The notes under the pieces were generated by a model. It was not told the DNA's origin. It did no database searches and saw only the letters and a list, made by a program, of their open reading frames with translations. Shown in pieces: positions 1-7,626 of a stretch of DNA of 51,662 nucleotides (the first letter of the stretch is position 1; the number at the start of each line of letters is the position of its first letter). Source of the stretch: Psychrobacter piechaudii (GTDB lineage: Bacteria > Pseudomonadota > Gammaproteobacteria > Pseudomonadales > Moraxellaceae); NCBI RefSeq assembly GCF_900162825.1, contig NZ_FUGE01000081.1, positions 1 to 51,662 of the forward strand, in the 5' to 3' direction. The translations under genes were made by a program, and so were the position numbers.

Positions 1-740
1 AAGGCACTGAAATCAACCATACAGCTATCGCTATCTAAAGGTCAAAAGCTTATCATAGATGTATTCGATAGCTACAACCTAAGCCTATATCAAATCAACA
101 CGCTTGAGATAGTACAAGACAGTCGTAATCGTTGGTATGCGTGTATCACCGTTAAAGACTTTCCTAAGCAAGTAAGTGGTAAGGGCAGCGTTGGAATTGA
201 TTTGGGCTTAAAAGAGTCTGCTACTACCTCAATGGGTGATAAACTTACTATTAAGCAGACCCAAAAATGGGCTAAAAAGCTTGCTATCGCTCAACGTGCT
301 AACAATAAAAAACGTGTTAAAGCAATCCACGCCAAAATCAAAAACACAAGATTAGACTTAATTCATAAATTCACCACCAAGCTTGTTAAAGATAACAGCT
401 TAATTGTGGTTGGTGATGTTAAATCACGCTCATTTACAACTAAAAAAACCAAGCTAGCTAAATCGACATACGATGCAGGATGGTTTGAACTTAAACGACA
501 ACTGGAATATAAATGCAAGCATGCAGGTTGTCAGCTTGAGATGGTAAATGAGAGTTACACTACCCAGACCTGTTCGTGCTGCCATAAAATAAGTGACAGT
601 AGCTTGAGGGTAGAGCAGGTTTGCGAATAAGAGGATGGGCTTGTGCTGAGTGTGGCACATGGCATGATAGGGATATCAATGCTGCTAACATCCTCGCGGT
701 CGGGCTTGACCGTCTAGCTGTAGGAATCCCCTCGGTTTAG
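1..740 (+). pseudogene. tnpB: IS200/IS605-family TnpB (OrfB) 3' part, frameshifted
   Basis: RNA-guided nuclease/accessory protein of an IS200/IS605 element. The frame is open from base 1, so the 5' part lies outside the window. GIDLG near 196-210 carries the RuvC-I Asp. The zinc-finger Cys pairs are TCSCC near 571-585 and CAEC near 642-653, and the RuvC-III motif is HDRDINAAN near 664-690. The first frame stops at 628-630 after an out-of-frame tail. One missing base near 603 puts the rest in another frame, which continues GRAGLRIRGW to a stop at 738-740. The usual RuvC-II Glu position reads VVGDV, and a Glu occurs in VNESYT just before the first Cys pair, as in TnpB groups with a relocated catalytic Glu. 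No tnpA is visible. The protein is probably not made intact. Confidence 0.9.
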
Positions 741-757
741 CGAGGGGAGGAGGTCAA
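728..757 (+). mobile_element. IS200/IS605 right-end hairpin
   Basis: CCCCTCG (728-734) and CGAGGGG (741-747) form a perfect 7-bp stem around a 6-nt loop that includes the tnpB stop codon. TCAA follows at 754-757. A subterminal hairpin just after tnpB with a short cleavage tetranucleotide is the usual right end of these elements. The TCAA assignment is by analogy with IS608 and is tentative. Confidence 0.55.
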
Positions 758-959
758 AGCTGTCAGAATTCAGAATTAAATTATTTAAATTACTGGTGTA
801 CATCACAGAGCTCCTCTGATTGATGAAACGACATTTAGAATAAGTATTGAGGCTGTAAGGACTAAAATAAGAAAGCCAAATTAGCCTCAAATGTCGTAAT
901 AGGGTTTACCGTCTATCGGCTTGACTGTAAAAGGCTGTAGCAGATAATAGGAATAAAAA
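758..959. other. Intergenic stretch, nothing recognised
   Basis: About 200 bases between the transposon end and the nadM stop codon on the other strand. I see no ORF, terminator or RNA gene. There is a short AGAATTC/AGAATT repeat near 766-777. Confidence 0.5.
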
Positions 960-2042
960 TCACAGACCTACCATCTTAGTAATAATTGCGTAGTGATCTT
1001 CAAACATCTTTTTGGGATCAAGTTCAGCCAAGGGCAACCAGAAAGCTTTGGCAGCATCATCTCCCCCTTCTACTTGAGGCAAGCCTTCAGGGTCGTTTTT
1101 TAGCTTAAAGTAAAATACTTGGGTAATAGTACGACCTCTTGATGAGCGGTAAGGGTCATCAAAGGTATGCTGACTATGGCGAGAGCCATATAGCACTGAA
1201 GCAGGTACATCGAGCTTGGTTTCCTCCGCCAGCTCACGAATACAGGCATCTAGCAAGGTTTCTTTTTGATCCACAAACCCTCCAGGTAGCGCCCATAAAC
1301 CACGACCTGGCATACTACGACGCTCTACCAGTAAGATATGGCCAGACTGTACTACCAAAGCATCAGTGGTCATAAAGGTAGGAGGATAAGGGGCATCACG
1401 CCACTGCTTCATATAATCATCAACGAACCAAGCTTCTTCATGAAGGTGTTGGTAGTCCTCAGTTTTTTTGACAGCCTGCATAACTTCACGCGTGGAAACA
1501 GGGGTACGTTCTCCAGTGGGGGTAGCGCCCATCAGATAGCCTTCACGAATGGGAGTAGCAGATAGGTCTTTGTAATTGGGAACGGAGACAGAATCCCAGG
1601 TTGGGAATAAGGATAAGTAATAAGACGAGCTGTCTTTGGAGTGGCCAATTAATGCAATGTCTTCATTCAAATCATGAGTAACGCTCTTAACAGAGGCTTG
1701 AACATACTGTAGCCAGCGCGTGTCGTTATATAGAGCATCATCAAGGCCAACACAGTGAATTCTAGCAGCATCCTCAGCCGAGTAAGCCCCCTTAATCATT
1801 TGAGCGCGCTCTTCAACTGTGAAAGGATTACGCAGGCTTCTAGGCATATTCGCTGAGCCGATTAACATGATGACATTTTCTGCTCTGTTTAACGCCTCAT
1901 CTACCACCGCTTTATGCCCCATATGAAAGGGCTGAAAACGACCAATAAATACTAAATATTTGTAATGGCTATTGGAATTTGACTTTAAATTATCAGACTT
2001 TTTTTCTAATTCCATTGGGCTTTGTGCAGGTGACACGCTCAT
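960..2042 (-). CDS. nadM: Bifunctional NMN adenylyltransferase / Nudix hydrolase
   Basis: The N-terminal half is a nucleotidyltransferase fold: GRFQPFHMGH is the (H/G)xGH-type motif that binds ATP and NMN to make NAD+. The C-terminal half is a Nudix hydrolase with GGFVDQKETLLDACIRELAE followed by ET, matching Gx5Ex7REUxEE, probably acting on ADP-ribose. This fusion is known in cyanobacteria and several proteobacteria, so NAD synthesis or recycling in the cytoplasm is likely. I place the start at the ATG at 2040-2042 because GGAG lies 8 nt upstream, giving 360 aa. A TTG at 2072 would add 10 residues without a better ribosome site. The gene is alone and has a short perfect tandem repeat in its leader. 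Confidence 0.88.
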   Translation of the reverse strand: MSVSPAQSPMELEKKSDNLKSNSNSHYKYLVFIGRFQPFHMGHKAVVDEALNRAENVIMLIGSANMPRSLRNPFTVEERAQMIKGAYSAEDAARIHCVGLDDALYNDTRWLQYVQASVKSVTHDLNEDIALIGHSKDSSSYYLSLFPTWDSVSVPNYKDLSATPIREGYLMGATPTGERTPVSTREVMQAVKKTEDYQHLHEEAWFVDDYMKQWRDAPYPPTFMTTDALVVQSGHILLVERRSMPGRGLWALPGGFVDQKETLLDACIRELAEETKLDVPASVLYGSRHSQHTFDDPYRSSRGRTITQVFYFKLKNDPEGLPQVEGGDDAAKAFWLPLAELDPKKMFEDHYAIITKMVGL

Positions 2043-2086
2043 TCTTGAAGCTCCAGCAATACCAGCATTCAATCTTGTGATTGAAC

Positions 2087-2112
2087 TTTGAGTTTGTGAT
2101 TTGAGTTTGTGA
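2087..2112. repeat. Two perfect 13-bp tandem repeats in the nadM leader
   Basis: TTTGAGTTTGTGA occurs at 2087-2099 and again, directly adjacent, at 2100-2112. A degenerate partial copy (TTGTGATTGAA) precedes it. It lies 45-70 bases upstream of the chosen nadM start codon. Confidence 0.85.
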
Positions 2113-2212
2113 TTATTGTAACAATTAATTTTTAAGGATAAAGGGCTTTATAGTGACACACTAGACTTCACAATAACAATAATGAATAGGTTCCAAAACG
2201 TATAAAAGGAGT

Positions 2213-2243
2213 AAAAAAGCCCCTCTAAAGTTTAGAGGGGCTT
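2213..2243 (-). terminator. Intrinsic terminator after the EamA permease gene
   Basis: AAGCCCCTCTAAA (2217-2229) and TTTAGAGGGGCTT (2231-2243) are perfectly complementary over 13 bp with a one-base centre. On the minus strand the stem is followed by a run of T. It sits 45 bases beyond the permease stop. Confidence 0.9.
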
Positions 2244-2287
2244 GTATTTTAAAACTTTAAAAGCCAATAGCTTGTCTTGTTTAGCAT

Positions 2288-3286
2288 TTAGCTAACCCGA
2301 GCGCCTTTCATCCAGGGTTTATTGTTGCGTCTATTGGCCCGTAACTGACGAACGCCATGGGCAATCAGGAACATGATACCGATCCAGATTAGACCATAAC
2401 TGTATAACATGCCCATTTCAAAGCTATCGCCTAAGACCGTTATGGCTAAGAAAAATAAAAATACTGGCTCAAGATAACTCATCATGCCAAATACATTGAC
2501 GGGCAATATTTGACTGGCATCTAAGTTGGTCTTTAATGCCAACACGCTGAGTATGCCTAGGCTTACCACCAGTAGCATATGGAGACTTGAACCCATTACA
2601 AAGGCTAAGTTCTCAGGAGCAACAAATAGCCTATATCCTAGAGCAATAGGTAAAAACAGAGTCAAGTCGACTAGCATTCCTGTCATGGCAGTAATGCCCT
2701 GTAATCGACGCATAATATAATAAATAGGGTAAGTCCCACACACCCAAAGCGTTGCCCAAGACACGCTTTGAGTCCGCATCATCTCTAGGCTAATACCCAC
2801 CAGGGCGAAGCCCACAGCCAACCACTGTAACTTGGATAATCGCTCCCCAAAAAACAGATAGCCAAACAGCACCATCATCAAGGGAAATAAGAAGTAGCCC
2901 ATCGCTACCTGTACCCCTTGTCCATTGACTGGGGCCCACATAAATAGCCAAAGTTGACTAAAAAATATGGGGGTAGGTAGTAGCAGCCAAGCCCACTGCT
3001 TAGCCGTTTTTAGATTGCGCAAGATATCCAAGTGGTAGCCCAAGCGGCCTCTTATCACCACAAAGCCTACTAAAGCTACCCACATAGACAGCATGCGCCA
3101 GATAAAGACCTGAGTACCGGTTAGCGGCTGCAATAAGTTACTGTAAAAATAAAGGATACCAAATAATAAGTTTGAGACTACTGCCAGTAAGACACCTATA
3201 ATCATTGTGCGCTGCTGTGCGTCACTCGCAGACCAAAAGGAAGCAAATGGCCGGTTGCTTCTTGTGGTAGAAATTTGTTTAGACAT
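2288..3286 (-). CDS. EamA/DMT-superfamily permease, RarD-like
   Basis: Integral inner-membrane protein with about ten hydrophobic segments, beginning at GVLLAVVSNLLFGILYFYS. The order and spacing match the two EamA repeats of drug/metabolite transporters, and the first segment resembles RarD-type proteins (GVLLxxxxxxxFGxxYxY). The substrate cannot be told from sequence. The open frame extends to an ATG at 3308-3310 (340 aa). I prefer the ATG at 3284-3286 (332 aa, MSKQIS...), but neither has a strong ribosome site. A terminator follows at 2213-2243 and a 19-bp palindrome lies upstream, so it is likely a single-gene unit. Confidence 0.8.
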   Translation of the reverse strand: MSKQISTTRSNRPFASFWSASDAQQRTMIIGVLLAVVSNLLFGILYFYSNLLQPLTGTQVFIWRMLSMWVALVGFVVIRGRLGYHLDILRNLKTAKQWAWLLLPTPIFFSQLWLFMWAPVNGQGVQVAMGYFLFPLMMVLFGYLFFGERLSKLQWLAVGFALVGISLEMMRTQSVSWATLWVCGTYPIYYIMRRLQGITAMTGMLVDLTLFLPIALGYRLFVAPENLAFVMGSSLHMLLVVSLGILSVLALKTNLDASQILPVNVFGMMSYLEPVFLFFLAITVLGDSFEMGMLYSYGLIWIGIMFLIAHGVRQLRANRRNNKPWMKGARVS

Positions 3287-3368
3287 ACAATGCACCATAA
3301 AAATAGGCATACCGATAGCATAGCTTTTTATAAAATAATTTATAAAAATGCAGACCCCGTCAGTATTG

Positions 3369-3387
3369 CTAGATTAATTTAATCTAG
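3369..3387. promoter_or_regulatory. Perfect 19-bp palindrome upstream of the EamA permease
   Basis: CTAGATTAA (3369-3377), a central T, then TTAATCTAG (3379-3387). Flanking CCCCG and CGGG could extend it as an imperfect stem. It lies about 60-85 bases upstream of the permease start, in the 320-base gap between the permease and the paeA-like gene. It may be an operator. No U-run follows on either strand, so it is not a normal terminator. Nothing else was seen in the gap. Confidence 0.5.
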
Positions 3388-3632
3388 ACAGTGCGGGAAT
3401 TAATAACTGAGCCATATAGGCAAAGCCAAAGTACTATGGGTATGAGATGACGGTTTAAAAAGATTTTTTGTATTTAACAATACAATTGGATAATCAAATA
3501 TCTGGTAGATATTAGAATCTTGCATAAGGGTTAAGCTGTAGCACTTAGGACAGCACCGGCGCCTAACCTTTTGGTATTACAAGTAACAGGTAAGTGGCCT
3601 ATAGATGAATGGTAGGAATGGACTTACGGCCG

Positions 3633-4940
3633 TTACTCTTCAGTGGTTTTAGTGACCAGCAACTGATTAACCTTAAGGTTCTCAGTGTCTAGAATTTCAA
3701 ACTTAAAACCAGCGTGTTCAATGAAATCGGTTTTTTTGGGTATCTTTCGTAAAGAATACATCATGAACCCACTTATGGTTTCATAGTTCTCTGAGTTTGG
3801 CAAGTTTATGATACCTAAAGTACGAATAACATCTTCAATAGGGGTCATCCCATCGACTAACCAAGAGTTCTCTGTGCGTTGGACGATAGGCTGCTCATCT
3901 ACTGTAACCAGCTCACCCATCACAATGCTCATCACATCTTTTAAGGTAATCACCCCTACCACTAATGAGTACTCATTAACGATAATGGCAAAGTCGGATC
4001 CGGTACTTTTAAAAGTTTCTAATACGTCGAACAAAGATAAAGTATCTGGAATAAATAGCGCGGTACGTAAAATAGTGGGGTCAGTCAGACGCACTTTTTC
4101 CTTTTGTAAAACCATCGCCAAAAAGGCACGAGACTCAACATACCCTATGGTTTGCTCTAAGTCATCTTCTAAGCAGACTAAAAATTTATGATGCGGCTCA
4201 CGAATCATGGTTTCAACAATTACGTCATGATTTTCATTAGAGTCGAAATAAACGATATATTCACGGGTGGTCATTACCGAGGTAACCGTACGTTCTTGCA
4301 TCTCAAAGATGTTAGCAATTAAGTGATGCTCTTGATGTTTTAACACCCCAGCTTCGGCGCCCGCATCCATTACTGCATAAATGTCTTCCGAAGTAAGATC
4401 GTCACGGCGCACCGTCGATACGCCCAGTAGCTTAAACAACAAGTCAGCTGCGCCATCAAATACCCAAATAATGGGTTTGAACACAAAGATAAGCATCATC
4501 ATTGGGCGTACTAATCGGATGGCAATGGGCTCGGCATAGCTCATGGCAAAGCGTTTGGGCATCAGGTCGGCAAATAGCACAAAAACACTGGTAACCAAGA
4601 TAAAGGAAATCACTGAAGCGAGCGTTTCATAACCAATGACTGATTGTAAAAATGATAGGGCTTCGTGTTGTAAGATGGCTTCTAGATAGGGGCTGACCGC
4701 AGATTCGCCAATCACACCGGCTAAAATAGCAACTGCGTTTAGTAGAACTTGGACCACTGTGATAAAGCTACCAGGGTTGTCTTGCATCGCGAGCACATCT
4801 AGGGCGCGTACTTCGCCTTCTTTGGCTAAAATTTGTAGTTTTATTTTTCGAGCTGAGGCTAGGGCAAGTTCAGAACTCGACACAACAGCACTGATCGCTA
4901 TTAATATGAAAATAGAGATTACCGCAGTAATTAAGGTCAT
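3633..4940 (-). CDS. paeA: CNNM/CBS-domain membrane protein, PaeA (YtfL)-like
   Basis: Domains in order: a short hydrophobic N-terminus and DUF21 (CNNM) membrane region (about residues 1-190, with SSSELALASARKIKL and FADLMPKR), a CBS pair (about 205-340, with LTSEDIYAVMDAGAEAGVL), and a C-terminal CorC/HlyC domain (about 350-435, with NYETISGFMMYSLRKIPK). These stretches closely follow E. coli YtfL, named PaeA and reported as a putrescine/cadaverine efflux protein. The wider family also includes Mg/Co efflux proteins, so the substrate is an inference. I chose the ATG at 4938-4940 (435 aa), since the family starts just before the first membrane segment. A TTG at 4970 is possible. Confidence 0.85.
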   Translation of the reverse strand: MTLITAVISIFILIAISAVVSSSELALASARKIKLQILAKEGEVRALDVLAMQDNPGSFITVVQVLLNAVAILAGVIGESAVSPYLEAILQHEALSFLQSVIGYETLASVISFILVTSVFVLFADLMPKRFAMSYAEPIAIRLVRPMMMLIFVFKPIIWVFDGAADLLFKLLGVSTVRRDDLTSEDIYAVMDAGAEAGVLKHQEHHLIANIFEMQERTVTSVMTTREYIVYFDSNENHDVIVETMIREPHHKFLVCLEDDLEQTIGYVESRAFLAMVLQKEKVRLTDPTILRTALFIPDTLSLFDVLETFKSTGSDFAIIVNEYSLVVGVITLKDVMSIVMGELVTVDEQPIVQRTENSWLVDGMTPIEDVIRTLGIINLPNSENYETISGFMMYSLRKIPKKTDFIEHAGFKFEILDTENLKVNQLLVTKTTEE

Positions 4941-5332
4941 GATAGTTAACTCTAAGCTTTTTACACTCAAAACCTAGGCTATAAGCGCCATAAAAAATGA
5001 GGCCACAAAAGCTCGATAAGGAAGGCGAAGGGATTTTGAGTAGCTTAATAAATACAGTAAAATGGGCGATAGGAAATCGTGATTTTTGATAGAGTATATT
5101 ATAGGTCATATTACAATATTTAGCTTGCTTATAAGCCTTTTTGCAGCATTTTTAGAAGGCATGAGTTCTGAGCTGTGTTCCTATGTAACTAATTGCCATT
5201 GTAACTAATTATCATTTTCCTTGATTAATTCTCAATCGCCACCATAATAGAAACACTAAAGAAGCACATTCATCTTTAAACCCATCAAAATATCTTATCC
5301 ATCCTATAATTTATAATATAAGAGGTCATCTT
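4941..5332. other. Divergent gap between paeA-like gene and nfuA
   Basis: About 390 AT-rich bases between divergent genes, so both promoters should lie here. The only clear structure is the 16-nt tandem repeat at 5184-5215. No RNA gene or convincing small ORF was seen. Confidence 0.5.
5184..5215. repeat. 16-nt tandem repeat upstream of nfuA
   Basis: TGTAACTAATTGCCAT (5184-5199) is followed directly by TGTAACTAATTATCAT (5200-5215), 14 of 16 identical. It ends 117 bases before the nfuA start codon, where it could lie close to a promoter. Confidence 0.85.
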
Positions 5333-5983
5333 ATGACTGATAACGCTCCAGTTTCTGCAATAGACATCGAACAATCAGACATTAAAAGCAACATTACCAT
5401 CACTCCTTCGGCGCAAGAGTACTTAGCTGAATTACTGGCAAAACAAGAAACCCCAGGTATCGGAGTGCGTATTTTTGTTGAGCATCCAGGCACGCCTCGT
5501 GCGGAATGCTGTATGGCTTATAACCAGCCTGGTGAGGAAGATGAAGCGGATCTACAAATGCCATTTGAAGCCTTCACTGCTTATATTGAAGCCTCTTCAG
5601 TGCCTTATTTAGATGATGCGGTTATCGATTACAATAAAGACCGCTTCGGAGGTCAGCTAACTTTCCGTGCACCTAACTCTAAAGTGCCTAAAGTGGGGGC
5701 TGATGCCAGTGTTGAAGAGCGTATCAACTATGTTCTTCAATCTGAGATTAACCCAAGCTTAGCCGCTCATGGCGGTGACGTACAGTTATTAGAATTGATT
5801 GAAGAAGAGGGCGTTGGCCTAACTGCGGTACTTAAATTTGGCGGCGGTTGCCAGGGCTGTTCAGCGGTGGACATGACTTTGCGTCAAGGGGTTGAGGTTC
5901 AATTAAAACAGCAAATCCCTGAGTTGACTCAAGTGGTAGATGATACAGACCACTCACATACAGAAAATGCTTATTATAAATAA
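5333..5983 (+). CDS. nfuA: Fe-S biogenesis protein NfuA
   Basis: Carrier that delivers Fe4S4 clusters to apo-proteins, important under oxidative stress or iron limitation; cytoplasmic. The N-terminal half (about 20-120) is a degenerate A-type (IscA-like) domain with [16 protein letters not shown]. The C-terminal half (about 130-200) is the Nfu domain with [14 protein letters not shown], whose CxxC binds the cluster at a dimer interface. The 216-aa length fits other NfuA proteins, which run near 190-215. AGAGG lies just upstream of the ATG. It is a single gene, with a terminator at 6046-6077. Confidence 0.95.
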   Translation: MTDNAPVSAIDIEQSDIKSNITITPSAQEYLAELLAKQETPGIGVRIFVEHPGTPRAECCMAYNQPGEEDEADLQMPFEAFTAYIEASSVPYLDDAVIDYNKDRFGGQLTFRAPNSKVPKVGADASVEERINYVLQSEINPSLAAHGGDVQLLELIEEEGVGLTAVLKFGGGCQGCSAVDMTLRQGVEVQLKQQIPELTQVVDDTDHSHTENAYYK

Positions 5984-6045
5984 ACCCTCCTAATTGAGCG
6001 GAAGTAATAAGTATAATAAGAATTAGTGATTATATTTATTCATTG

Positions 6046-6077
6046 GCTGGGTTATCATTAGATAATCCAGCTTTTTT
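6046..6077 (+). terminator. Intrinsic terminator after nfuA
   Basis: GCTGGGTTATC (6046-6056), loop ATTA, GATAATCCAGC (6061-6071): an 11-bp stem with one G-U pair, followed by six T. Confidence 0.9.
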
Positions 6078-6112
6078 ATGGTTTTTGATTTTGCCCTAGG
6101 GCTAGTTTTTGG

Positions 6113-6163
6113 CTTATGGTACTTTTTAACTTATAGCACTTTTTGAGTGATAGCGCCTTTAGA
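6113..6163. repeat. Three degenerate 17-nt tandem repeats upstream of metY
   Basis: CTTATGGTACTTTTTAA (6113-6129), CTTATAGCACTTTTTGA (6130-6146) and GTGATAGCGCCTTTAGA (6147-6163) follow each other without a gap. The first two match at 13 of 17 positions; the third is more diverged. A still weaker copy may precede them. They end 74 bases before the metY start. Confidence 0.65.
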
Positions 6164-6237
6164 TAAAGATGCTTATATAAGATAGTATCGTTAAAGCTTT
6201 TATTTGAACTTTTATATTAATACGTTAAGGATGCGAT

Positions 6238-7539
6238 ATGAGTAATGCCGACAATGCAGTTGATAACCAGCGTTTAGAAACTTTAGCCATTCATGCAGGT
6301 TATAGTGTAGAGCCTACGACCAAGGCGGTTGCTGTGCCTATTTATCACACCAGCTCTTATGCTTTTGATGATACTCAGCACGGCGCAGATCTGTTTGATT
6401 TAAAGGTAGCAGGTAACATTTATACCCGTATTATGAACCCTACCAACGCTGTGTTAGAAGAGCGTGTGGCAGCATTAGAGGGCGGTATCGGTGCTCTGGC
6501 AGTGGCTTCAGGCATGGCGGCCATTACTTATGCAGTGCAAACTATCTGTGAAGCTGGCGATAACATTATCGCTGCCTCGACATTATATGGCGGCACTTAT
6601 AACTTCTTTGCGCACACTCTACCGCGTCAAGGTATTGAAGTTCGTTTCTTTGACCATAAAAATCCTGCAGCTATTCACGACTTGGTCGACGATAAAACCA
6701 AAATGGTCTTTGCTGAGAGTATCGGTAACCCTCTAGGCAACATCATTGATATTGAGGCCATTTCAGAAGCGGCCCATAAGCATGGGGTGCCGGTAGTTAT
6801 TGATAACACTGTAGCCACGCCTGCTTTATGTCGTCCGTTTGAATTTGGCGCTGACATCGTGGTGCATTCATTGACCAAATACATGAGCGGTACTGGTACT
6901 TCTATTGGCGGTGCTATCGTGGATAGTGGTAATTTTAATTGGGGCGATTATCCAGAGCGCTTCCCTTTATTAAACCAGCCTGATGTCAGCTATCATGGCG
7001 TAAACTTTGTAAAAGATGTGGGTGCTGCAGCCTATATCGCCCGTGCTCGTGTGGCTCCTTTACGTAATACAGGTGCTGCGTTAAGTCCCTTAAATGCCTT
7101 TAGTATCTTGCAGGGTATCCAAACCCTAAGCCTACGTATGGAGCGTCATGTCCAAAACGCTCAAGCCGTGGCTGAATATCTAAAAGGTCATGATAAAGTG
7201 GCTTGGGTTAAGTATGCTGGCTTGTCGGATCATCCTGATCATGAGCTGGCGCAGAAATATATGAAAGGTACTCCTTCAGCTATCTTAACCTTCGGGGTAA
7301 AAGGCGGCCGTGAAGCGGGTGCGAAATTTATTGATGCCTTAAATCTAATCACACGTTTGGTAAACATTGGGGATGCTAAATCTTTGGCCAGTCACCCAGC
7401 CACTACTACTCACCGTCAGCTTAATGACGAAGAGTTGGCAAAAGCAGGCGTTAGTGAAGATATGATTCGTCTGTCTATTGGTATCGAGCATATCGAAGAT
7501 ATCAAAGCGGACTTAGAGCAAGCACTAGCCAAAGCCTAA
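6238..7539 (+). CDS. metY: O-acetylhomoserine aminocarboxypropyltransferase (MetY)
   Basis: PLP enzyme of the Cys/Met metabolism family. It replaces the acetate of O-acetylhomoserine with sulfide to make homocysteine for methionine synthesis. LETLAIHAGY at the start, a Tyr-Gly-Gly-Thr stretch near 117-120, VVIDNTVATP (Asp189 for the pyridine nitrogen) and HSLTKYMSGTG (PLP Lys214) are all present. At 433 aa it has the length of MetY (about 430) rather than of cystathionine gamma-synthases (about 390). AAGG lies 7 bases upstream of the ATG. It is monocistronic, with a strong terminator at 7561-7594. No SAM riboswitch is recognisable in the leader, which instead holds short tandem repeats. Confidence 0.93.
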   Translation: MSNADNAVDNQRLETLAIHAGYSVEPTTKAVAVPIYHTSSYAFDDTQHGADLFDLKVAGNIYTRIMNPTNAVLEERVAALEGGIGALAVASGMAAITYAVQTICEAGDNIIAASTLYGGTYNFFAHTLPRQGIEVRFFDHKNPAAIHDLVDDKTKMVFAESIGNPLGNIIDIEAISEAAHKHGVPVVIDNTVATPALCRPFEFGADIVVHSLTKYMSGTGTSIGGAIVDSGNFNWGDYPERFPLLNQPDVSYHGVNFVKDVGAAAYIARARVAPLRNTGAALSPLNAFSILQGIQTLSLRMERHVQNAQAVAEYLKGHDKVAWVKYAGLSDHPDHELAQKYMKGTPSAILTFGVKGGREAGAKFIDALNLITRLVNIGDAKSLASHPATTTHRQLNDEELAKAGVSEDMIRLSIGIEHIEDIKADLEQALAKA

Positions 7540-7560
7540 GGTTATCGTTCCTGAAAAATA

Positions 7561-7594
7561 AAAAATCCCAAACTTAAGTTTGGGATTTTTTTTT
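7561..7594. terminator. Bidirectional terminator between metY and the PfkB kinase
   Basis: A 30-base perfect palindrome (7561-7590), centred on CAAACTTAAGTTTG, is followed by a long T run on the plus strand and by T-rich sequence on the minus strand. It can serve both converging genes. Confidence 0.92.
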
Positions 7595-7626
7595 GCTTGA
7601 TTTGTAAGAATTCTAGCTTTAGCAAA

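Noticed and set aside
4870-5109. 79-aa ORF upstream of the paeA-like gene
   Set aside because: It overlaps the paeA-like start, has no convincing ribosome site and no recognisable sequence.
6093-6102. GCCCTAGGGC palindrome before metY
   Set aside because: Ten bases without a loop, with no link to a promoter or terminator, are too likely by chance.
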